Assembly: GCA_916048095.2 (NCBI GenBank)
Contig: OU696589.1
Coordinates: forward strand, 3,197,948-3,261,947
From: Sacculina carcini
Lineage: Eukaryota; Arthropoda; Thecostraca; Sacculinidae
Length of the DNA: 64,000 nt
Direction: 5' to 3'
Shown here piece by piece: positions 55,301 to 64,000 of this stretch. The notes under the pieces are model-generated. The model searched no databases. It was not told the DNA's origin and saw only the letters and a list, made by a program, of their open reading frames with translations. How positions within the stretch are numbered: the first letter of the stretch is position 1; every line of letters begins with the position of its first letter. The position numbers and the translations under genes were made by a program.

Positions 55301-56588
55301 GATGAGTTCTTTCTACATCATCATCCTGTCTTCATACCGCCATCTTTTCATCTGGTGTTCGTTGAGTTCTTCACTGCACATCTACACACACACACGCACA
55401 CACACACGCACATAAGCGCGAGTGTATTGTAGAGGCCACCCTGTGATGTGTGCAGGCGTTTGGTTAATTTATGAATTCCGCGCCGCTAGTGGCCAACGAC
55501 TGCGGGAATTAATGATTCCGTCTGTGTGTCTGTATGTCTGTGTGTGTCTGTCTGTGTGTGTGTGCGCAAGGAGCTGATGGTCCATTCAATTTGGCCGAAG
55601 CTCAATTGAACTTCTGTAAGGGCACCATGTTCATGGGGCAAAATACGACCAAGCAACAGCACAGTACTGTAGCTATTTGAGGAATGCAGTTGGCTCCTTT
55701 TGCTTGTGTGCATGCGTTTGTGTGTGTGTGTGTGTCTGAAGTTTGAGGTTTTCATTTGTCGTCATTGGCGAAGTGTCCTTGTGGCGTTTCCAAGGTCTGT
55801 GTATGTGTGTGTGTGTGTGTCTTTGTGTGTGTGTGTCTTTGTGTGTATGTGTGTGTGCTTGTGTCTTTGTGTGTATGTGTCTGTGTGTTTATCTGTGTGA
55901 TATGTTTAGATCTACATCAAAGTATCTGTGTCCCAAATAGCCAAATACCTCTTTTGGCACAAGAATATGGCTGTATCTTCACATTAATCCACGTATATGC
56001 GTTTGTGAATGTATTTGTAAGTATGTTTGGTCATAAGCATTCGAGACGTATATATGTATATATGTGTGTGTGTGTGTGTGTACAGAAGCGGAGCATGGCT
56101 ATGCCAGCACGTTGTGTGCCCCCTCGCCGGCGTGTATCGCCTCCAAATCTCGCAGCCTGGCCAGCTCATCGTCGTTATCGACGCCGTCAACATCGTCGGC
56201 GGCGTCGAGATCGACGGCTGCTCTCAGCAAACGCCATCTGAAGCCACGTCGCGGCAGCTGCAGGTAACACAGGCGCAATCGGTGGCTTTTTGAAAATATG
56301 TGTGTGTGTGTGTGGGTGTGTGTGAGCGCACATGTGGTTCGTAACTGTTGCGGTCTACGTTTTGTTTGTGATTTTTACTCGAACAACTGTTTATTTTGTA
56401 GCTGGTAGTGTTGGCAAATTCCGTAGATATATTTCGTTGCTGCACACCAGTGAATGTGAGAAAGTGGCTAGCAACGAAAATCAACCGAAATTTGGATTGA
56501 TAGAAAAACACACAAACACACGCACGTATTAATTTCTGTGTGTGTGTGTGATTGACAGGTTCACTCACAATGAACTGGAGAAGAACAG
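53788..56588 (+). CDS. MXD: MXD/MXI1-type MAX-dimerization protein, first three coding exons (gene continues past window)
   Basis: Exons 53788-53842, 56086-56263 and 56559-56588 join in frame. The start MSIDVLIKAAEFIERRER contains the amphipathic SIN3-interaction helix (AAEFI core). The first junction rebuilds ERREREAEHGYAS, the family hallmark. Exon 2 then encodes a serine-rich, basic linker, and exon 3 is a 30-nt microexon reading FTHNELEKN, with the last codon (AG, arginine) split to the next exon. That is the beginning of the bHLH basic region. MXD proteins pair with MAX at E-boxes in the nucleus and recruit SIN3/HDAC to repress MYC targets. HLH and leucine zipper exons were not found before 64000, so the gene is truncated by the window. 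Exons 2 and 3 have TG runs at their acceptors. EAEHGYAS separates this from MNT. MXD1-4/MXI1 subtype cannot be assigned. Confidence 0.92.
55117..55299. repeat. (TG)n and (CA)n arrays in MXD intron 1
   Basis: TG at about 55115-55140 and 55196-55216, then a CA run of about 43 bases (55257-55299). The complementary arrays could pair in the pre-mRNA. Confidence 0.95.
55798..55905. repeat. Interrupted (TG)n array in MXD intron 1
   Basis: TGTG runs separated by CTTTG and TATG triplets. The VCVCV frames here are artefacts. Confidence 0.9.
56062..56080. repeat. (TG)n at the MXD exon 2 acceptor
   Basis: The TG run leads directly into TACAG|AAGCGG and takes the place of the polypyrimidine tract. Confidence 0.9.
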
Positions 56589-56732
56589 GTGAGTGAGATG
56601 AATTAATTAATTGAGAGATTAAGTCAGTTCTTCTATTCATTGTTCAACCTGTGTGTGTGTGTGTGTGTGTGTGTTTGCATGTTTGCGCGGCTTGCATTTT
56701 CGTGCAATATTGCCGCTACATCTTGCCAGTGT

Positions 56733-56733
56733 G

Positions 56734-56765
<32 letters not shown>

Positions 56766-56780
56766 ACACACACACACACA
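56733..56780. repeat. (CA)n microsatellite
   Basis: CA array with a single G interruption, close downstream of a TG array (56650-56674). Confidence 0.95.
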
Positions 56781-57465
56781 GTGCCAGTTATTGATCGCTT
56801 ATATGTGTGAGTCTACGCGTGTGTATGTATGTGTGTGTCACACGTACACTGCGTCGTCTTCTCATCTCTTTCGTTCTTTGTTTACCATGCGTAGCGCGCT
56901 CTCACACACACTCTGTCTTGGCGAGCTCTCATACTCTGTCCTGTGTCACGTACGTGTATGTGACACCGTTTGCGAGTTCGGTGTGGGCGTGATTCGAGGC
57001 GAGTGTGTGTGTGTGTGTGTGTGCGAGAGTTGGTTGTTACATTGCTTTATATTAGATAACGCATTATATTCTTTTTCAGTGTAATTCATGTCGAGTAAAT
57101 ACCAATAAAAGAGGGAACGGTTAATTATTCAAATACTCGTGGTAATATCTTGCTAGTGCCTGGTAGAACAACAATGTAGTATTTTTAACATTGTTCTATT
57201 GGCTTATGTTGCGCCGTGTTGTATGGTGTTACAACGCACATACAACACAAACACTATAAGGTTTGCCTGTGTATGTACCTACACTTATACTCAGTGAGCG
57301 TTGGCATGGCAACGCGACGATAGTGTTGTACCGTGCCTACTATCTTGATTCCAGTGCTGTATTACGCGTTCAGTGTTTGTGTGTACAGTATTGGACATTT
57401 TGTATGTGTATTTTGTTACGTATTGTAGAATTTCAATTGCGGCGTAGCCTGATGTATTTTGCCGT

Positions 57466-57505
<40 letters not shown>

Positions 57506-57797
57506 ACACAGCGAGATTTACACACGCATACACAGACGCGCGCGCCTATACGCACAGGCATAGCGCACATCACAAAACAGCGTGCGTCGGATCAGCTGAC
57601 GCGCGCGCGCACTGCTGACGTCACGTGGTTGTCGATCAGCTGAGCGCTGGTCGTGACGTCAGTCTAGGCCACGCCCATCGCACCACTGGCGCTCCAGTGG
57701 TGCCCTCTGTGCGGACGCTGTGTGCGGCTAGCTGCGTCAATGTGTTTTCAAGCTCTTACGGGCACGCTTGCGTAACCCAATATATATACACACAGTG

Positions 57798-57817
57798 GGT
57801 TGTGTGTATGTGTATGT

Positions 57818-57852
<35 letters not shown>
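57798..57852. repeat. (TG)n microsatellite with TATG interruptions
   Basis: About 55 bases of TG with three A substitutions. Confidence 0.95.
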
Positions 57853-57853
<1 letters not shown>

Positions 57854-59117
57854 TTGTCCTCTATCCTTCTTCATGTGTTCTCAATCAGCGCAACGAAACT
57901 GCGCGTTAACACAGTACTCGTAACTGCGTAGTACTGCGTTCCATTTCCTATGTCCTATTAGATATTCAACGATTTTATATTATGTCATTTTATATTCCGT
58001 TATTATTTTCCACGATTCTCTCTCTCTGTCTCTCTCTCCTTTACAGTATTGTTGCCCATAACTAGCTTCGTTATTTCTTCGCCATATTGCTCTGATTTCA
58101 TGTCTGTTTTTTTTTCCATCAAACACCCGTTCTTTCGCTGTTGGTAATATTCTACTGTTTCTGTACTGTCTTGCGTGTGTGTGTGTGTTTGAATTATGTC
58201 TTACGTTATTACTGTCAAAGTATATATGCATATATATGTGTGTGTGTGTGTGTGTGTGTTCCTATATGCGTTTGTAACTTGGCTTCGCGCAACGTTTGAC
58301 GACATTTTCGAGGTCAGATAATTTCGATGCGTGTCACACTAGCAAACCAGCACTGGGGCCCTTCATGTTTGTGTATGTGTGTTTGTATGTTTGTGTGTCG
58401 TAACTGGGAGCCGGTTTTTCAGTTTGTCCATGTGTTGTGTGCGGGCGGCGTGTGCGTTTCACATACACACACATACATACATACATTTCACACACACACA
58501 CATACATATACGCGCGTGCGTGCGCATCAGACCTGTTTTGGTGGTCGTGATGTTTGTGTGGACTTTCACGTGTGTGTGTGTGTGTGTTGTTTGGTTTTAT
58601 GGGCATATGTTTTACTAGCAAAAATGGAGGCGAAACTTCGTTGCTAAGTTTCCTGTGTATGCGTGTGGGTGGATTGAAATTCGGTGAGGAATTTCTCTTA
58701 CACTTATGCTTCAAGTGAACACACAACTGTACTGTGCTTGGTTGTGTGGTGTACTTCAATACACATCAATCTACTTCGTGTTGGTTGTTGTTGTTGTTTA
58801 GGATGTGAGGTGACGAACTTCCTTTTTCTGTCCACTTGCCACTCTGCTCTTTGCATCAGAGCTGGGACTTGAATCTAGAAACCTGGCTATTATCGTTTAA
58901 TTATCGCTTGGTCGTGTTGGACCAGCAGGTCATGTGTTTGGCGCCGTCGTTTTTACGCTGCTCTACTCGGCTCAACTCCCTCTGATGATGTGCCTGTTGG
59001 AAATGGTTCATTACACGCATTGTGCGACGCCCTGTGGGGATATTTCACTGTTGCCGTGGCCGCCGTGGCTAGCAGGCAATTTACAGCAGTACTCTTCCTC
59101 CATCTCCATACTGGCCA

Positions 59118-59120
<3 letters not shown>

Positions 59121-59166
<46 letters not shown>

Positions 59167-59168
59167 CT
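59121..59168. repeat. (TC)n then (TG)n microsatellite
   Basis: A 35-base TC run changes directly into a short TG run. Confidence 0.95.
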
Positions 59169-59234
59169 CGTTTTTGTTGTGTTCGCTCGGCGGTCACGAC
59201 CGTAGTCCATTAGTTGGCTGCGCTTTTTACCGAC

Positions 59235-59271
<37 letters not shown>

Positions 59272-60552
59272 TCTTTTTGGCGTATGTGTGTGCGTGCGTG
59301 TGTGTGTATGTATGTATATATATAATCCTCTCCAGTGCAGGAACTGAAACAGATGAAAGGATTATGATGGAGAGTGTGTATGTGTGTGTGTGTGCGTGCT
59401 TGTGTGTATGCTATCCTCTTCTACTGTCTACCATACACACACACTCACACACACACATACACGTTTGTTGCACACATGAGAGCGAGTTACAGAGCGATTG
59501 TATTCGTTGCATGCAACCGTCATTGCAACCGTCTGCCCAGTTCGTTAGCACCGCTCACCCCATAGTGCTATACTTTCGGATTGTTATACGTTCTCACACT
59601 GTGTGTGTGTATGTGTGTGTGTGCGTGAACCAGATGACCTCGCGATGAACTCGGGTGGTTGAGCCTAATGCGGAAGAGTTCACACACACACAAACACGCA
59701 CGCGCACGCACACACGGTTGGTCGATAATGAGTCGGTGCGTAGTGTTAGGGAGGGTGCATGACCGTTGATGGCCCCGGGGTCAATTGAGGGCTCGGGTGT
59801 GTGTCCGTTGTTGTATGTTGGTGTGTGTGTCCGTTTGGCTCCAACCGCTTTATGCTGCTTGCTAAAGCAAAGCAGAGGTCGACAACCCAAAATGTTAAAA
59901 CAGCCATATAGGACCGAAAAACAAAAACAAACATGTCTGGAGTCGTAAACTATTCAAAGCCTCAAAATGGAGGCAACACATGATGTATGTAGCTATATTA
60001 GCCTAATATCAAAAAGTTGGCTACAAATACATTATGAGCCAAAATAAATATATTTCCCTCTTCCATCTTTTTACATTTTCAAACATTTTTAATAAGGCTC
60101 CAGGGAGGCAGCACTAGGCAGCGAAGGTTTTTCTATTTGAAGGTTTTTTCCATTTCGCGCAGTGTCTACGTCGTAGGCAAATGTTAATGTTTCGCTGGGT
60201 TTCACAATTTGGCCACGTGTAGCACACAAGTTGTGAAGCGTAACACCTGTATTTCGGCTAACAATTTCAACCGCGTCGCACACACACACGCACACACACA
60301 CATACACGTGGAGCTTGCACGGTGATTGGGTGGAATTTGAGATGTGCATATATTTGGCCTGACCATTCAACAAAGCTACGCAGTTGGTCGCACTTGTCGC
60401 TTATCAAATATTTCCCTGTCGAATTCGGGTGCGATACACTGGTGGCATGCGGCTGTGTGTGTGTTTGTATGCGCGTTTGTGTGTGTGTTAGACACATGTG
60501 TGTTATTGGGTGTTGGCCTTCCTTCACAGGTGCGTTTTGACCTTGGTAATAT

Positions 60553-60578
60553 ACACACACACACACACATGCACTCGC

Positions 60579-60619
<41 letters not shown>
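60553..60619. repeat. (CA)n followed by (TG)n, hairpin-forming
   Basis: A CA run, then a GCACTCGCAG spacer, then a TG run of about 38 bases. The two halves are complementary. Confidence 0.95.
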
Positions 60620-60621
<2 letters not shown>

Positions 60622-61058
60622 TGACTTCGATAGATGACAGATGACACGCATACCTACTAGCGTAATTCGCTCTCGGCCGAATATTGCAACATGTTTGACA
60701 CACATACACACACACACACACACATTCACATAGTGAGAGACGATTTAGGTAGGTTAGGTTCCATACGACCGTATACGACCGTTGGCCCGTACAGTATACC
60801 CCGGATGTGAGAGAGTTATAGAAGTCATAAGTATAGAAGACGGGCCTGAATAAATCCTCTCTTTTATTCGTTGTGCACTCTTTTATCCTGATTTCTCGTC
60901 AATACAAATGCACGTCAACGGCAGGTGATGTTTGCTACACCGTTTATAGGAAGTTCTGGGCGCGCCCATGCGTACAGTGAAGCCATGCGTTCTGGCGCAC
61001 CGGCAAAACACATAGTACAATCGCATCAATCCAGACATTCGCCTTCAATGATTGTGCC

Positions 61059-61094
<36 letters not shown>

Positions 61095-62059
61095 AGCACA
61101 TGTGCAAGCGTACATACACACACCCAAGCACGTGCATACACACACACACACGCACGTGTTCACACAAGCAATGTTTATGCAGCTTGGACACACACACACA
61201 CACACACACATACACACACGTGCGTTGTCTTGAGTGCGTATGTCCGTTGTGCATACTTCATACGCTGTACAACTCTTCTGTTTGTGCGTGTGTGTGTGAG
61301 AGAGAGAGTGTGTGTGTGTGGCAGTGGCAGTGTTTGGCGGGAACTTTTTAGACTGTCTGTTTTCCCGCTCCCACGCTCCGGTGCCTGCATACACACACGC
61401 ACACACACACACAGACAGACAGACAGGCATACATACACATTGGTGTGGTGCCGCGGGCGCTATTGTGGTGCTATACATGGCGTGCTCCGTAACTGGTGCG
61501 TGTGTATGTGTGTGTGTGTGTTGGGTTGAAAGTATCGTGCATACGCGAACACACACTCACCCATACAGACAGACAGACATACGGACGGGTCAACGCTCGC
61601 TGTGGCTTCGCTAGCGTTGCATTGCAACTTGAAGGCTGCAAGCTGAGGCCGTGATCAGGTCGTTATTTTCACCTCCCGCTGTAATTCACCCCCTGGGGTA
61701 ATTCAGCAATAATTATTTGCAATTTAGTTGGTGTTAGTTTGGCAATTTATCGCGACATTAAGGGGGGATAGAGAAATTCATTAGAAATGCAAAATATACT
61801 AATACAATAGCTGAAAGAATATACTAATACAATAGTGTTTTATTTTAGCCGTATATATACCAATGCTTACAACATTTTCTGAAAGGGGTAACATGGTTGA
61901 TGTGACATGTTAAATTGAGTAAGAAGCTGTAAATGGTTGAAAACTACTGCGCTAACATCTGTACGACCTTTTGGAATCGGTCATTTATATTATTTGTTGA
62001 CATTCTAGTATTCATTCATTCATACAGGTATCGTACTAGAAGCTGGTGTGCAATCAGCT

Positions 62060-62300
62060 GGTAGTGGGCTCAGTTGGTCAATTGCATGAGACCCTCAACC
62101 ATGTTATGCCTAGTCAATTACAACAACATACCTCAATGAAAAGTGCATTGCATATAATTGCATACGCACATTTGTCGTGTATTATTACTTTTTGCTATGC
62201 AGATTTTGATGACAATATACTGAACTGCCAATGAACTGAACTCAGCAGAATTATCGGGAGGTATAATTGCATATTCATACCCCAGTCAATTTGTCGGGGG
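62060..62300 (+). repeat. Dispersed repeat (SINE-like), copy 2
   Basis: Same ordered blocks as 4705-4890 (CAGTTGGTCAATTGCATGA, CCCTCAACCAT, CAATTACA, ATTGCATACGCACATTT, GTATAATTGCATATTCAT). It lies in the MXD intron in sense orientation. Confidence 0.6.
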
Positions 62301-62559
62301 TATTATACCCCCATACCCCCCAGTATATACGCCCATGCCGCCTAGTAGTGGAATTGAAAATGTCACGTGTCGAAAATTTGTCATTCAGTTAGTCAGTATT
62401 TTGAAATTACGAGGCAAAGTGAGGAGCAAATGTGTGAAATTTCCACGGTTGTGTTTTTCCTCCCCTCTCTTCGTTTGTGTATGTATGCGCGTGTGTATGT
62501 GAGCAGATCGATATGTGTGCGTTGATTAATGAGCTCGCGTGTATGTGTCATTGCTCACC

Positions 62560-62596
<37 letters not shown>

Positions 62597-62710
62597 CACA
62601 TCAGCGTGTCAACGCATGTTTGTCTGTTTGTATGCGTGCTTGTATGTGTATGTGTATGTATCTGCGTTCCCCTGCCTGCGCACTATCAAAGCACCACGCG
62701 CGTCCTACGA

Positions 62711-62776
62711 ACACACGCACACACACACACACACACACACGCACACACACACACACACACACACGCACACACACAC
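62711..62776. repeat. (CA)n microsatellite
   Basis: CA array of about 65 bases with three CG interruptions. Confidence 0.95.
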
Positions 62777-63095
62777 AGACACCTGGCAACTAAATCGCTC
62801 TAATGCGCTAACTGAGTGTGCGTGTTGCGCCTGTGTGTGTGTGTGTATGTGTGTGTGTGTGTGCGTGTGTGGGAATTGTACGTTGTCCGTGGCCAAATCA
62901 ATATTATGCCCGTCACGTGAACTCACGCTCACACGCATGTGTATGTCCGTGTGTGTGTGTGTATGTGAGGTGAATGTGCCCCATAAGAATATCAGCCTTC
63001 TTAACCCAACACTCGTTTGTTTAACCGTGAATTAGTTTCGAATTTACTCTGTTTTTGATTCTGTATGTACATGTTTGTGTGTGTTTGTGTTACTC

Positions 63096-63133
<38 letters not shown>

Positions 63134-63440
63134 TGTCGAGTGTTAGTTGCTAAGTCTTTGACGACTTTGTTTGATCTCAATTTCCTTCTGGGCTTCTACG
63201 CGATTTTCGACACACGCATGTTAAGAAAACCCGTCCTTCGATCGGATTTGAACCGCGCACCTTCTTTGTGATTTAACTAATCCCTACTAATTATAACTTC
63301 CTAATTACCTAAGCTTTCATCAGTGTGTGTGTGTTGTACACTATCATCCTGTATGTTACTTCCCGACGTTCTGCGTAGTATGTTCTTTGTGTCTTGCCGA
63401 TCAATGTTGAAGCTAGTCGGTGCACGTTGGTGTTGACACA

Positions 63441-63566
<126 letters not shown>

Positions 63567-64000
63567 AAGAGACGAGCGTGACAATTCCACTCTCGCATTC
63601 TGTCTTCCACTCCTAGCTGTCATTTCTTTCCTCAACCATCCCGTCTTGGGGCGAGTGTTCGTGGTTATTGCCGGTTCCTTGTGCGCCGCCTGTTGATTGG
63701 CTCGTAACTGTGTTATCTCATTCTCTTCCTCATCTTATGACCCATCTTATCTCCCAAGCAACACACACACACACACACAAGTCTCTTAAGCTCTGTATTT
63801 GCATGTGTTATGGGAGATAAACCCTGCATGCATGCTATTCCGGGCTTTGTATATGCCATATACTTTTAGTGTTGTTTTTGTGTCCGAAAACAAACAAATT
63901 ATCTACAACAATTCAATATTGGAATGTTTTTTCTCATTTCCCTGTGTGTATGTGTGTGTGTATGTGTGTGTGTATTCCGACGCGCATGCGTACATGTGTC

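Overview
This is eukaryotic, almost certainly animal, DNA. The protein-coding genes are split into short exons by GT-AG introns, plus one GC-AG intron. They encode metazoan families: a CPEB1-type translational regulator, the tRNA methyltransferase TRMT44, and a MAX-dimerization (MXD/MXI1-type) repressor. The background is extremely rich in (TG)n/(CA)n microsatellites, hAT-like MITEs with 8-bp target duplications, tRNA-derived SINEs and large foldback structures. An MXD-type gene with these repeats suggests an invertebrate, perhaps a flatworm or another lophotrochozoan. The sequence alone does not fix the phylum.

Layout: 1-5.1 kb is non-coding, with three related hAT-like MITEs and one possible upstream CPEB exon. 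5.1-8.4 kb (+) holds the 3' half or more of a CPEB1-like gene in four exons: serine-rich linker, RRM1, RRM2 and the C-terminal zinc-binding domain. 10.3-15.2 kb (+) holds what looks like a complete TRMT44 gene in seven exons (699 codons plus stop), with a SINE and a minisatellite in its introns. 15.3-16.6 kb has a dead non-LTR retrotransposon tail and a weak exon candidate. 17,131-22,559 (-) is a full-length Ty3/Gypsy-type LTR retrotransposon. It has two identical 311-bp LTRs, a 5-bp target duplication and one uninterrupted 1566-codon gag-pol frame, so it inserted very recently.

22.6-53 kb is gene-poor. It holds a tRNA-Val-like pseudogene fused next to a second copy of the same non-LTR tail, several MITE families with intact or decayed target duplications, and long dinucleotide arrays. 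It also holds two large foldbacks at 37.5-39.7 kb and 41.4-44.4 kb. Both enclose small open frames of unknown meaning. I recognised no confident protein gene in this interval.

53.8-64 kb (+) contains the first three coding exons of an MXD/MXI1-type gene: the SIN3-interaction helix, the linker, and a 30-nt microexon that starts the bHLH basic region. The gene runs off the right edge, and its visible introns are packed with TG/CA arrays.

The three genes are not an operon or pathway; they are neighbours on the + strand. CPEB1 controls mRNA polyadenylation and translation in the cytoplasm, TRMT44 is a tRNA(Ser) 2'-O-methyltransferase, and MXD proteins oppose MYC in the nucleus. The most unusual structural observations are (TG)n runs sitting directly at several 3' splice sites, an in-frame stop-free CPEB intron, a coding minisatellite made of TGACGTCA motifs inside TRMT44, a possible self-priming signal in the LTR element, and the nested foldbacks.
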